DNA of 64,000 nucleotides from Angiostrongylus vasorum (Eukaryota > Nematoda > Chromadorea > Rhabditida > Metastrongylidae), in contig JADANN010000038.1 in NCBI GenBank assembly GCA_018806985.1, forward strand, positions 62,001 to 126,000, given 5' to 3'. The notes under the pieces are model-generated. The model did not search any database and had not been told where the DNA came from. It saw only the letters and a program-made list of their open reading frames with translations. Shown piece after piece: positions 35,055 through 57,810 of the stretch; positions within the stretch are counted from its first letter, which is position 1, and every line of letters starts with the position of its first letter. The position numbers and the translations under genes were made by a program.

Positions 35055-38000
35055 TTAACAAGAAGGGAGGAACAAATTTTGTCCAGCTGCGTCAGGAATC
35101 TCGCCCTTATGATCTTTCATTAGTGGACGAGCCTCGTATGTTGCTATAGCAATCTGAAATATCAGCGGATTCAAGCCGAAGCGCACATTCCTCAGATTCT
35201 TTTTAAAACTGGAACTATATTTTCCACATTTCAGGCATCAGTTCACACGAAACCTACTTCTTTTAAGAAGACAAGCGCCACCCGTCTTACAGAAACCTCA
35301 ACTGACTTGAATTTTCGATTGCAAACCTCATGCTTATAGTTAGTTCCTCCAGCGAAGACAAACTCTGTCAACACTTGAACTTTTGGTTAATCACCTATGT
35401 TACCTATAACTCCGATAACCATTAGCAACGCACAGTCCCCGCCTCTGCACAGGTTAACTTTTAACCCGGTTTTCGGAAGGAAATATCAAACTCTTTCACA
35501 GCTTGGCTGGCCTTTCTGAGAATGAAGTCATCGCAGTTCGACATCCATCAGGGAAACACGCCACCCACGATGAGTCGGGAAACAGCTGGGGGTAGCTTTT
35601 GGACAAAAAACCCTTGTACGCTATGCAAACTGCAAAAACTTTTACACCAAAGATTTGAAAATACTAACTTGCTGACGAAAATCTGCCTGATACTCTCCAC
35701 GCAAACCTATGTAGTACACTTTCGTCAGTTCAGCGCCAAAATTCGTCTGGATATGGATGCTCAAGTGTGACAGCGTGCCAAACTTTGATGCTTTCAAAGG
35801 ATAATCAACAACACCTCAACTCCAAAAAATTGTAAAATTAAAGACATTACAACAAGAAAGAGAGGAAAACTATACTAACCATTTGGGTCTTGCTTTAAAT
35901 TAATCTCTTGATCAGCTTCAATGCTGCAGTCATCGAATGACATCTACAAAATCCAAAAAATTATGATTACAATTCTAAATTCGTCCGACCATACATTTTT
36001 AAAACAGATAAGACAAAATACAAATTTTTAAACAGAACTGAAAACAAAATAGCCAAATCCACAAAACTCAGAAGTACAGTGCGTCCAAGCTGGTGCTCGA
36101 CCAAACAATTTATGGATTTATTTGTGAGATAAAGATCTTTCTTTTCTTAAACTCTCGGGTTTTCTGAAACGACTTTTAGGTACGTCAAATTCACCATGCA
36201 TCCCAATGTGATTAATTGACAGAAGACAGGTTTACGACCGATAAAACGCTACTGGTCCAGGTATAAGCTTCTGTAAAACCAAAGTAGATATCCACTGTCT
36301 AATCGAATTTGTTACAAAGGACAAAGGATAAGTCGCTCGGCGCTGACGAACTTCTTAGGGATATGACATGCATTACACGTCATCAATGAGTAACTGAATA
36401 CATAATGCAATTACAAGACCCAGCGATACATCAAGTCACTGTTTTTGCCATCTCAGATAAGCTCAGGTAAGTCTGGTACAGTTTACCAAGCCAGGAGGGT
36501 GGAAAGCTTGGTTGACTAAGTGCAGAACATTGAATCAATAGCAATGTAAACATTCACAGGAGCCATCTAACTACTGCGTTACATGCACGCTGAATTCGTT
36601 ATGCAAAGGGAAACCAAATGATTTACTAGTGCCTTCTTGATGAGAATATGAAGTCCATAACCTTAACCACCCACATGCACGATTCACTTGGGTTCTATTA
36701 ACCGGGTTCGTTGATCACCCAACCGTTTTACAGCCTGCAACTACGCATTCTATAATAACGGTCGATCACATCACAAACATTAGCGTCTTGTTGCTCAGCG
36801 ATATGAATTTCCCTAACCGGTGTTTAAAATGCGGCTCTTAACAGCAAAAATTAAAAAAATACGTTTTGTGACGGTTCGGAAAATCGGAACCTAGACGTGG
36901 AACAACGAACAATCTACAGTTGCAACTAAAAAACCGTGTATTAAAATGGTTTTCATTGAAACTAATGATATTTGGCACGAATTAAGATGTATGGATTTAA
37001 ATTTGAAAACGGCCATCATTCTCAGACAACACGCATTGGAATCAATGCACATTAACCTCGGCATTGATCAAGTAATTCTTCGTATTCTTGTTGAGCAAAA
37101 GCGAGGTGTTATTTTATTCTTTATTCACGAACAAGCTGACGTTCCGGCGGATTTCGCCTTTCGGAATAGAACTCATAGAAAGATGGAAGAGGTGGAAGAC
37201 TCATAGAAAGCGTCTCTGAGGAAGGCGAAATCCGCCGAAACGTCAGCTTGTTCGTGAATAAAGAATAAAAATAACACCTCGCTTTTGCTCGACAAGAATA
37301 CGAAGAATTGAGTGCACATTGTCGCGAATTTGTTGATAGTGCGTTTCTATAGACAATTACTGCAATGACCAAGTATAAAGCTCGCTTTTACAACATCTAA
37401 AACAAACAAAAAAAACTCTATAACAAGTTTTAAAGGTCAGTTTTTGCTACGTTTCTGTTCAACCAACGTAAGATGCGTCTGCTCGATAAACGGCTCCACT
37501 CATTAGAAATAAACAACTCATCTCTTTATTGCACTCGTAGAACTTAAGCAGAAGCTTAATTGAACACCCTCTACTACTGCTAGTTTGTCATTGATTGTAC
37601 TGTGAATATACTGCACAGTGATTCTGTCAGCTCTACATGAGATATTTCGACATATTTTGAGTAGAAGACATAGTTCTACTACGAAAAAAGTCAAAGAAAC
37701 ACTTTAATAGAGTCGAAAATACACCATAGCAGAGTTGAAATGGAAAGCAAGTACAAATTTAAGCGAACAGTTATCGGTCAAGGTTAGCTCCGTTTTCGCC
37801 GCTGCGTGTGCACAGTCCAGCAAGAGAAGAGAATGTTTTTATGAGCGTTCACTCGCTCAGTATCTCATCACCTCTTCAGCCAAATATAAAATGTTTCTGA
37901 ATAAATGACACTGAAAATTTTTAACAATAAAGTAGAGAGAAGACTTAATGAGCATATAAAGCACAAGAGGCAAATACGAGAGAAAGGCTAATTTTTTTTT

Positions 38001-41000
38001 TAAACTTTGAACGACCCGTCTTCCACATCTATTGTGCGGATTCCAGTAATTCTTTTATCCGATTCGTTTTCTCTCATCCATCATCCACGAAAGTCTCCCA
38101 ACTTTTTGCGTGCAGGTTCCGTTGCTTCCGGATTTTCCCTTCATCAAGAATGTCGTTGAAAGGATAACCAAGCTGGAGTGTTCCCATCTGGAATGCAGGA
38201 AGTCAAATCTTCGCAGTCAGGTTTGGTACCAATTTTCCGAACGCAGAATGAGAGGTTTGATGAGCCTTGGGCGAGATCGAACCAGAACCGTCCTTATGGA
38301 AATCGACATCACTACCACAGCCTTGTCCGCACAGTGAAAGGCTATCAGTCCTCACTCTTGGGTTTCAACTATTGGTTTTTATGAGGCTACACAAAAAACG
38401 GATAGCACAAAACACGTAACGAGAAACATGATTATGCACTTTTTTCTCACGTCAATTTTCGGGAATAGGAGGTTGTTGAATATTAAATTTAGAAGGACCA
38501 AGGTATCAAACGCTCGGTGAGAGAGAGAGGGGAGACATTGGGAGAAAAAGGGGGAGAGGAGGGAGAAAAAAAGAGGACAGAGACAGAGAGAGGGTGAGGG
38601 AGGAAGAAACGAAAAAGAACACCTTGTCCTAGAGCTGTTGCCTTGGGTAGCATACAATGGAAAGCGTTCCGTCGGAAATATCGTACTAGTTTTAAATATG
38701 TCATCACAGTGTCAACAGTTAGATATCCAAAAATTAAAATATTAGTACTTTTGCAGACTGTGCTTAAAAGCGCTACTTCATCACTATGGATTCAATAAGC
38801 AGTTTAGATTTTACAAAGCTTTGACTATTAAGTAAAATTTATTTATTGACTTTGAAATATGGTGGAAAATAGATTGATTCATTTGCACCATTTTATCAGT
38901 TGCAAATACGTTAAATATCTAGCAAACCGGGCCAATAAAACACGCGCGATTTGGTGGTCTCCCACTCTGAGAACGGATAAAATGGGCATCACAGTTCTAG
39001 AATGATGTTTTTCCTGAGTGTTTCTGGCACTAATGAAGCCACTGATACCTGATCAGGTTTTTCTGTAGAGTATTGCAATGGAAAAGTCGAACTATTAGAA
39101 TTTTCATCTTCGGTGACCCTAGTATGTCAACGAACCCCCGGCTGCACATCGCTGTTCGACTCAAGGAATATCCCCAGCCATGATGGCACGGAAAGCCATT
39201 TTTGTTAAAAAACGGTTAGGTAAGCAAATGAACAAAAATATCTGTATATAAACAAAGCGATGAAAAGCGTAACTGGGTTACAGCACCCCTAGATAAATAC
39301 GAAATCAACATCTAGTTAAACATCAGATCATGTCATTCTGAATACAAAACAACAACACTGCTAAGGACTCTACAATTAATCGTTTAAACTTCCTCTAAAC
39401 TAGACAGCAATCTGCAGCGAAGTATAATCTGTGAGTAGTTTTATTCACATCAGATCAATACTCCTTAGTAGTGGTACTGTTCTCTTTCAAACAAAAATAA
39501 ATTATTTACAATCAATAACACGCAAGTGTAGCAACTTCCAACCGTTCAAAATCTCGTAGGAGTGTCGGTAAAAAGAGACGAAGAGATTTATTATTAAACA
39601 TTTGGTGAACACAATACCTCACCATTGGTCTGTCCTTAAACAGTCGGATTTTCGCCGGATGACTTTCATCTTCGTCACCAATCACAGATATCCCAGTAAT
39701 CCTCACTTGTCCATAGAACGGCAAGTTAAACAACAGCTCCTCATCGCAATCGCTAACGACAAAAATCGGTCCTTAAAGCAACGAAATATGGACATTCTTA
39801 CAAGCGTTTTTTACGATTTTTATCCGTAAACATCAATATTTACAAATCTAAATATGGTTACTTTCCTCATCACCTGTATCAAACCCAATCCCATTTATGG
39901 GTGAGTGACTCGACCAAGCACTAACAAAGTCACCGTTCGTCTCAATCGGGTGGAAAAAAGCCAAATAACCTTGTCTAAGTCGCAACAGATATAACTATTT
40001 GCTTCCGATCTATGTTCAACTTCTAAACCTACCACCTGAGAAAGGGCGTGCTCATGACTAATCAGATCTGGATTTCATTCATTTATTATAACATGGATTA
40101 TTCTCCCAATTATTAGCGATATGATCAAACGACTCTTTTTGTACCCTTAATGGAAGGATCACTGGAAAATCACTGGTTTACAGAAATTCAAACCAAATGT
40201 TCATAGAAATCACACCTAAGTCGAGGTTAAAAAAGCTAAAGGATAAAGCTCTCGGCGTTGATCAATCCCTGAAGGATGCGCCATGCATTGGACTTCATTA
40301 AGTATCGCTAGAGGTGATTGAATGCATATCTGGCCTTTACAATGAATCGTGGTGGCCTACCGATGTATCGAGCCAGTGCTGCTATCTTCCCAGACAAGTT
40401 CGGTACCAGTTTACCGACTCTGAGGGGATGGAGGGATGGAAGGCTTGGTGGGCCATGAGAGCGGGGGGTAGATTCCACGTGTGTGTCGTAGTGGCGCCTT
40501 CAACCACTGTGCCACACGCTCCAAGTCGAGATTATTGGTTTTAAAAGATTGCAGTTTCTTTTTTTAAAAGCCTGCGCCATTGTTTAATGACTGTAGTACT
40601 GCGTACAGCTACCAAAGAAAAATGTCGCGTAAACAGCACAAAAACATAACCAACTTGTCGAGTCTCATTTCCATTGCCTTGAGGACAAGCTTTCCTTGAC
40701 CGTCAATGCTCTCGTTCAAAACAGTGGCCTAGAACAATGATGAAACAGTCAATATTTCATACAACAGAATCTTAGTAAATTTGTTTTACAAGTGAAAACG
40801 ATCTGTACTTGTTAATTACGTGCCGTTTATGTTTTTCTATACTTTGTAAGCTTGCGTACGCGTACAGAATGCCCGTATTTCAAAAACATATGCTTATAAA
40901 TATATGACTAAAATAAAGAATATTCAAAAAATGTTCTAGGAGCTGCACTAGTCGGGAAGTTCAACGGAACATTTCCATTAAAGCCGTTACCAATTCATCT

Positions 41001-44000
41001 TCAAAAGTGACTACTTTTTTCATAGTACAAGTCGGAAATATTCTGCTGGCACTCCATGCAGCAATTCCCAAGACCGACTTTCTTTTAACCTCGGCACTGA
41101 TCCATAATTCGATGTTTTTCTTCGATAAGCAAATACGAAGTTGATATTACAGAACTTATCAGCATACAATAGCTGACGTTTCGGCGATTTCTGCCTTCTT
41201 CACAGCCGTTTCATTCTTTGCAACTATTGCAATTAACAGACGGAGAGCAACCGCACAGAGTAATACATGGACAAGGACTGTGAGATTCTTCTGTGACAGT
41301 CCTCGTCCATGGATTACTCCGTGCGGCTGCTCTCCACCAATTAATTGGACTACTTTTGTAGAATTTAATAGAAAAAATGTATCTTAACTTCAAAACAGAT
41401 TCAAAAAGAAAATTCCAAGAAATCTATAACGATACCGAGAGAAAAACTTTATAGTATTCATATATGCCAACAAAGTTTGCCTCTGCTTAATAAGACTAGA
41501 AAGAAAAAAAAATAACAAAAAGAAAGACTTCCCAACGGTCTTCAAAACTCTAGACACGATTTAAAACGTTAGAAATTCCCTCAGATGACCAAGGGAATTT
41601 CTGATAATGAAAGCCGACTTCCACTTGATTGATCAGCCCAAAAAAAAAGTAGATGAATGCATTTTTCGCCTCATGCGTTATCATTATTGATTTGCAAGAA
41701 AGCGTTAAACTAAGGAAAGCCACCGAAGAAGAGTAGAAGCAGGTTCGAAACAGGAGATCAAAATAGTGATGAAACCGAGTTACCAAGCTGACGTCCACAG
41801 CACCTTTTTCCATATAAATCCCCTTTTTCAAAATAGAAGGAATATCGTCACTGGAAGGGTCTTATCATAATAGCACTGTTAAGCCTTTGAGTCCTTGTCT
41901 GTTCCATGTAATTCTGCCTCGAGCTATATAAGAGCCTCACCACACAAAAAGGTAAGGGATCGTAGGTAGTGACCAAAACGCCCTAGAATGAATTCTTCTC
42001 TTATATTACCAACACATCAGGGATGACAAACACATCACGAGTTGAGCTACTTATCAAGGGACTCCGAACAACCAAATACGTCTCATCTTATCAGTATTGG
42101 AAATCCGCTTTCAACCTTGCTGAACGAAGGAAGAACACCCGTTTTGTCAGCTTCCACTATAAAAATACGTCGTCAGACTACCCAAAAAATAATTTCAGTC
42201 TTCTCTTCCAAAACTTTGATGTTCTATTTTCAAGTGGAATTTTGTCTTCACATAATGTACCATTCTAAGGCGTAGATTTAGCTCTATTTATAACGTTATT
42301 TTTTTCTCCGAAAATTCCTGTTTACATTACGGTAGTCGAATTAAAACGAAAAAAAAAGGAAAAACTCGAAGGATACATTGCCCGAATTTCGAGAATAACG
42401 TAAAGTCATCAAATCAACAATAGATTCAATGTTGATTTCAAAAATCGTGGTATAAATACGAGCCCTGAAAACGAGAAAGGTCATGGATGACTCGTTGTTA
42501 TCGACCATGGTCATTTACGGAGAGAACTGAAAAAACCTCTCAAATCAAGTTCAAAAAGCTGAAGGAATGCGATGTAACTAAGACAAACAATTCTGGAACA
42601 ATATTCAACCATTATTTATTCTGAACGATTTTTTTTTATGACAAAGCGTTAAGTCTATGTGAAATATGACCACAATGATGCTGAGATATTTGCAAAGCCT
42701 AGACCCCTGCGCATGGACACGTACTACTCAGAGCACCACTGAGGCCTCTGCTTTGCCTTTTGCTCAGTTAGTTTTTACCCTTACTGAGCCGTCAGCAATT
42801 ATCCGTTAAATGATGTACGGCAAGAATCAGATTTTGCACAAAAAGTAACGACGCTATCTACACCGATGGGTAAAGGTGAACGAGCGAAACACATGCTACA
42901 AATTCGCATCAAAGAAAGATATGTTAGCTGTTTGCCGGTTACAGACGGAACCAGTCACCATAACTTTTTTGATTCCATGCAAAACACGACACAACAGAAA
43001 TGTGTCCAAAAAACCACAAACAAATGCAAACAACATATTCACAGGACCTCTCGTCAATTAATTAACAATTTCTTAAGCACTTCGTTCCGACAACCAAAAA
43101 ACTCCTCAACAGCCTAGACGTTGCTGACGACGCTTTTAGAGGATCAATTTTTTAGGATCGACTTCTATTTAACTACTGAGCGGATGGCCAACACGTTGAT
43201 TCGTTGATAAGCGTAAACAAGGTCGGCAACAATGCAACAATCTCTTTCTTCACTTCTGATCAACATTTCGTCAAAGGTGCTTCGCGCCGTGCTCCACTCC
43301 ACTTCATTCGACACTGTGCGACACCGAGACTCACAAATCGCCGGAAGTAGCAATACTGTAGGCACTCGGAATCCAATCACTAACATTTAGAAGATGACAT
43401 TGTCGCCAAGACGTCAGGATTTGTTACCGATCTCACGTCAGTTTGTTAATAAGCGAACATAATGATATAGTATACAATCATCGACCTGGTTGACACAACG
43501 TGTAGAATCTCACGGCCTTCGTTTGTATCTGTAAACCCTAGTATCCGAAATGGGAGCACTTAAAGTTGCACGTTAAGATATAACGTTAAATTCCTTGAAA
43601 TCACCGCTTTGGATGGAAACGCTTCAGGTTCACTAAAACACGATGTCGTTGTGTATTTCACCACTTCTGGATTAAGCGATCGGTGTGTGGTATTTAAAAT
43701 TCCTGACATAGTGTTGAAGTGTCAGCCTATTTTTTTAACAGCATAAAAAATGCTGCAAGAACCGTTAACCAGAAAAATGTTAACCCGGATATTTGGAATC
43801 CTTAATCGGTACTTCCTCCTAAAGGAACAGAAGGCGAGCTATTTACCTTCCGTATTTTGCTGGATTTTTTCTAGCCTTCGTTTATTATGCTCATCGAGCG
43901 CTTCGTGTACACGTAAAAATTGCTCTCAGTAAGCGGAGATTCGATCATCCAAAATCATTCTTCCTCCCGAAAGAAGTTCTTATGAAACTGGATCTCTGGG

Positions 44001-45457
44001 TCCGCTAGCATTGCAACCTTTTTTCATGTCGTCGAATTTATCGTCTTTAATCCATAGATGCCCCTCAGAAATGTAAAGATAATAGAGGTGCTATCGGCGA
44101 AATCAAAATTCGTTGTAATTCAACTTTCAATTACAGTACACTTTTTTTTTGTTCTGGAGGAACCACCTCACTTCATGCAATAAGGCCACAAACAGCCTTG
44201 GTGAGATTTCGTCTTTTTACCTCATAGTCTTGGAAGATTCTTACTACTTGCGTCACAACTTAAGCTCCACATTGATGAGACCTGTGTTGTTCTGGAGGAC
44301 CTTAGACTCCACTAATGAAAATAGTGTAGCGGAAGAGACGAGTGGAGTTTTTCCGTCAATTTTACATCACGTTGATGGAGGAAATCCCGCGTTCTTTTAT
44401 CAGATCTGGTAAATGTACACTGTAATCGCCATAATCCTGATGGCTATTCTTCAAACTGGAACATGAATAAGTGGAACTGAAGCCTATACGTCCAACACCT
44501 AGCGATGATATCTCTCCATCGATTACAATGGTAATGTCGTCAAGACGACAGATGTATCTAGCTCTTTTTAAACGCAGTTTTTGTACAAGATGATCTCGCT
44601 AGATTGGTTTAGTATGAACTGAGATATCAAGGAAAATACTCGCATCGACATCTCAGAATGTTGTGCATTATATCGTAAACGTTTATTCTAACCGGATACC
44701 AAATACCTCCGCTCTTACCAAAAATCTTATAGCTTCTCATTCGTCCCACTTCCTAATGTCACGTTAAGGAACGTCCAACCTACATTAAGAGGTACTGAGG
44801 ACAGTTTTTGCTGGTTGAGCATGCTGTTATTTCTGAAGTTTCAAAATAGAAGTAGCAGGCCGTTCCCAAATCTTCATCACAAACTGTTACCTTTTCCTGG
44901 AATACGCTTACTCCATGCTAGATTTTAAATTAAGCTTCCGGGCTAGTTCCTAAATTTGTTAACCTTGTTAAGAGAAAAGAACCCTTAAGCCCACTTTTTT
45001 ACTAGGGTGCAGCTGTAAATCATATAGTATCAATTCCATTTCAAAAGTCCATCGTCACAGAAATGAATGAACCGGAAGAAAAAAAAACATGTTGGGGAAA
45101 TACAATCCGTGATCTTAAAGGGCTTCGACTGTATCTGAAATTTAAAGCATAACACAAAGAAGGACAACATGTAGTACATATGTTTCATTTTAGAAACCCC
45201 ACAAAAGCAAATCAACTAAAGAAACAGCTTCAAAAAAGCACCGTTTCCTTGTTGTTAGGTTAGCTACTGTAGTTTTTAAAGAAATTCTTTCACGCAGTCA
45301 AAATTTAGAACATGTTGAACTTAAGATAAGAAGTATTGAGATCTCCATTAACCTTATCCATATCAATGAACTGGTACATATCGTAACGTCGTACTTCACT
45401 GACATCAGGGATCTCAGTTGAATCGTGGTAGCAACCTCCGCCACCGTGTTCACACAT
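35055..45457 (-). CDS. PITHD1: PITH domain-containing protein (PITHD1 family), 6 exons, about 211 aa
   Basis: Exons are 45457-45353, 40728-40655, 39771-39623, 35943-35880, 35814-35669 and 35153-35055. The start [12 protein letters not shown] resembles the His/Gly/Cys-rich N terminus of PITHD1. Family hallmarks follow: [87 protein letters not shown] and [19 protein letters not shown] domains bind or resemble partners of the proteasome (as in TXNL1); the role of PITHD1 itself is less clear. Joined as listed the CDS is 637 nt, one base too many. The misfit is at the exon 2/3 junction: dropping one A from the A5 run at 39761-39765 gives a 211-aa protein aligned without gaps to the human one in this stretch. 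A TTTAG site at 45503, 45 nt before the ATG, is a likely trans-splice acceptor. It lies downstream of the cyclin Y gene on the same strand. Confidence 0.9.
36310..36590 (-). mobile_element. Degenerate SINE-like element, family A
   Basis: Read on the minus strand, the order of blocks (tRNA-like head, CCAAGC, GGTACCAGACTT-like box, end near CTTATCC) follows the copy at 49665-49925, with heavy divergence. It lies in a PITHD1 intron. Confidence 0.5.
37030..37320. mobile_element. Near-perfect palindromic fold-back element
   Basis: Arms 37074-37160 and 37222-37309 are near-exact reverse complements (for example GAATAAAGAATAAAAATAAC against GTTATTTTATTCTTTATTC), separated by about 60 bp. Open frames on both strands here are shadows of the palindrome. 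It lies in a PITHD1 intron. Confidence 0.85.
40235..40530 (-). mobile_element. SINE-like element, family A
   Basis: A good copy on the minus strand: a tRNA-like head near 40500, then body blocks TTGATCAACGCCGAGAGC at the far end (40250 region) and CAGACAAGTTCGGTACCAG seen on the plus strand. It lies in intron 2 of PITHD1. Confidence 0.7.
41070..41350. mobile_element. Fold-back family copy with an intact terminal hairpin
   Basis: Starts AAGACCGACTTTCTTTTAACC, contains GCTGACGTTTCGGCGATTTC and ends in a 40-bp hairpin. The hairpin arms are 41241-41281 and 41296-41335 (ACTGT at one inner end, ACAGT at the other). Confidence 0.8.
42660..42770 (-). mobile_element. SINE-like family C copy
   Basis: Contains ATGACCACAATGATGCTGAG and TTGCAAAGCC, shared with the copies at 48265-48400 and, inverted, 53830-53960. 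The promoter-like head is degraded. Confidence 0.5.
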
Positions 45458-45501
45458 TCCTAAAGCAGTAGCAAGTCTCACTAGAGGTCTATTCGAGGAA
45501 G

Positions 45502-45505
45502 CCTA
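45502..45505 (-). promoter_or_regulatory. Probable trans-splice acceptor of PITHD1
   Basis: TTTCTTTAG on the minus strand ends just before 45502, 45 nt upstream of the PITHD1 ATG and about 1 kb after the cyclin Y stop. It fits an SL1 or SL2 acceptor of a downstream operon gene, or a cis acceptor after a non-coding exon. Confidence 0.45.
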
Positions 45506-46508
45506 AAGAAAATGATCCTTCAAGGGCTCCGAAACATATTACGATGTATTCTAACAATCTTCTAGTCTAAATTCATAATACTAGAAGTATACGATCTCCA
45601 CTGAAACAACAAGTGTACGTACCATAAGACAGCAATGAGAATACCACTGGTTCGCTATTAAAGATACATTTATGGACTAACTTAGAATAAAAAAAAACAA
45701 CTTACCAACTATGTCGATTAAAAGAAGTTGTAGTTAACAGTGAAGTAACTCCTTCGAGAACTTTTCTACTCAACAAACGTCTAGATTACAACAGTTATGT
45801 CTGAATTACAACAGTTATACTGATACCCAAGAACGCCTTCATGTCTCTACTGCCCGACGATCACTCCAAGAATATTCATCCGATATGACAAAGCTGGTCT
45901 TCTTACCAGTTTGTGATCGAAAACCAACAAATCACATTTTTCTACACGTTACCTGGCTTCATAATGAGAGACATATTTCCATCAGAACAATGTGAAAAAT
46001 CAGCAACAATAAGAACACCTAATAAGGAACTTCAAAAGTTCAGAAATAAGACAAACATTATAGAATATAACTGGTCATGTTATAAGTAAAATCGTATATA
46101 AGTCATATAGTCGTTAATACAATGGAATCGGCAATAAAACCTCGTCTGAAAGGGGAAACTGACCCAATTTTAAATATGAACAAAAAACAGTAGGAACTCT
46201 TGGGATGGGCGAACCAGTAAGCAATAAAAGGGAAAAAAAAGATGAAAACAGGCTACATCAAGAGGAATCTGGATTGTAAGTAGATGATGACAAGGCGAAA
46301 GCATAACATAAAAGAGGACCGTGATGGGCGAGTCGTGAAACAAATTAAGTACATTTAGACTTCTGTAAACTTTGGCAATTAATTAAATAATGTAATTACA
46401 TGGATACCAGAAAATGTAATCGATATTATCAGATGCACAGCAGCATCTAATTCGAAGTGATAAACCAAGGATTTGATCAAGCTGGCAATTGCAATGGGAA
46501 GTAGAAGC

Positions 46509-55550
<9,042 letters not shown>

Positions 55551-56337
55551 AACCTTGAATGAACCCAGCAATCAAAAACACTGATTTCAAGGAAAAAACT
55601 CACGAGGAAATCGAATTAGTAATTAAACGAAGACGAAACCCATACACTTAACTACATGCAGAGGTTAACCATCGATAAAGTAAAAGGGATAAAGTACGAC
55701 TGCGTTCTCTCACGGATCCAGACAAATAGGTAGCAACTGGTATTATCCCATCTTGCTTAGCCCGCAGTTACTAGTCCAATATAAAGAGAAACTTCGAAAG
55801 AAAAGAGTTAAAATCATAGGAAGGGTTAAAATCCGCTTGAAGAACTATCTACGAACAACAATGACTGAACATCGGATTCGATGCTCGACGGCAAAAATTA
55901 TGCGCTATGGACGACTAACTCAATTTGTTTTAGTAATCGGATTGCGAGTCCTTTTCTTGTGACTGGACGTTTTCTTTTCATATTGATTGGGGCTGCAGTA
56001 CTAGTAGTAGTATGGCTGGTAGTACTTTTCAAAGCAGGTCACGTTGGTCCGGATCTTTATCCACACTTTTAACTGACGGACGTTGTGCGGTAACTGTGAT
56101 GCTTTCTCAATTGTAAGTAAAAAGCAGAAATAAAGAATGTAATGTATTACAGCAAGTAATTTGTTGATGCTTCTTACCAGTTAGAATGTTTTTGGTGGTC
56201 TCTTTCCTACTCAGAGCTAAAGATTTCGATGGACAAGTATAATTCGCTGTACTCATACTCTTTTTCTTTTATACTACTTATCCATCATCTTTTTCTTTTC
56301 TCTTCTTTTACATTCGGGTCATAATTGACAGCAAAAC

Positions 56338-56382
56338 TAATGAATGAATGAATGAATGAATGAATGAATGAATGAATGAATA
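56338..56382. repeat. (GAAT)n microsatellite
   Basis: About ten uninterrupted GAAT tetranucleotides. Confidence 0.95.
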
Positions 56383-56699
56383 ATGTGCCGGAAGAATGGT
56401 CTTCATTTTATCTTTTTTCTCTCGAAGTCGTATAGTTCCTCATCAGTACCAGTTACAAGAAGGATGAAAAAGCTCCGCATTTCCAAATTTAGACTTAGGA
56501 GTTTAACATTAGTAAATGATTTCAGTACTTTGATCCTTACTAGTTTTCTTCGAAGAGTTTCCAGTTTTCTCACGTTTTTTTTCCTCATCGATTCGTTCGT
56601 TCACGCGAGTTCCTTCATTTCCCGGATCTCCCGTTCCGCTGCATTCGAGAACACACCCACGCACGCATGCATGCAGGAACACATCCTTGTAAGTAGGGA

Positions 56700-57075
56700 A
56701 GGAATATGCCTTGATGGCTCGTCCTAACTAGTTGTGCGGAACTTCCATTTTTTTCGGAGTTTTGATGGCTTAGCTATTGCATTTCCCTGGAGTCCAGAGG
56801 TCAGCCTGGCCAAAGTCTGCCTCAGGTTGTCACCGTCACAGTCAGTCGTCGCCCTTGTGGATTAGAGCGAGATTAGCCGCAATGCTACTAGTTTGATGCC
56901 AGGACAGTGGTGAATCTTGGTATTGGTTTTCTCTCAGCTGGGCTTACTGATGGAAACGTCGGACTCCTTCTCAGCTTGGTAGGCCCTACTGGGGCAATGA
57001 ATCCGCCCGTTGTACCTCGCAGGCCGATATGCAGGAACACCTACCATCCACGATGAGGCGGTGAACCGTTACGAG
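56700..57075 (+). mobile_element. Family B repeat, copy 3
   Basis: Runs from CTTGATGGCTCGTCC to CCACGATGAGGCGGTGAACCG with the same internal blocks as copy 2, including a GTCTGCCTCAGGTTGTCACC stretch. Confidence 0.75.
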
Positions 57076-57559
57076 GTCTTGCAGCTAATGGTCTCTTCAA
57101 TGGTTGCGCTGTTAATAGTTTTTATTTTGTAGTCTATGGCTTTTATTGTTTATTTCGAACGTCATTTATTAGGGAGGATACAGGTTCGTTTGGGGCCGAC
57201 TATGGTTAGTTTTGTGGGGGTTTTGCTGCTCTGTCATGTTAAAGTTATTGAAGAAGAAGCAGGTTTTACCACTATTTACTTCTGATCTGATATTTATTAC
57301 ACTGTCAAGGGTTTCTTTGTTCTTGGTGTAGTTCCGGTGATTTTTGTCGTCTTATGTTCTTAGGTACTTAGGGTTAGAATAAAATAAAAAATAAGAATAT
57401 CTTCGTTATCTTTTTGTGTTTGCTGGGATTTAGGGCGTGCTCTACTATAATTAACAGTTATGCCAGGAAATCTAAGTATGGCACGATTGGTGCTTTGCAT
57501 GTTAGGAGGCAGATCATTTCTTATGGGACGTATTAGGTTTAGCTTTGTTCGCGCTTTTG

Positions 57560-57810
57560 TAACGGTGCATGTAGCACAGTGGTCGGAGGCGCCCTACAAT
57601 ACACAGGGGATTGATTTCCGCGCCACTGGCCCACCAAGCCCTCCATGCCTCCAGGGTCGGGAAATTAGTACCAGATTTGTCTGGAAGGAAGCATTGTAAA
57701 GGCCAGATATGCATTCAATCACCTCCGGCGATATTAATGAAGTCGAATGCATGGCGCATCCCTCAGGGATTGATCAATGTCGAGAGCTTTATCCTTTTTA
57801 TCCTGCTTCC
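57560..57810 (+). mobile_element. SINE-like element, family A
   Basis: Head GTAGCACAGTGGTCGGAGGC, box GATTGATTTCCGC, body phrase ATTAGTACCAGATTTGTCTGG, end GATTGATCAATGTCGAGAGC. Confidence 0.75.

Noticed and set aside
36946..37372. Open frames on both strands
   Set aside because: Both are shadows of the palindromic element at 37030-37320.
38379..38707. Minus-strand frames rich in Ser, Pro, Phe and Leu
   Set aside because: They translate the GA-rich low-complexity tract at about 38515-38600.
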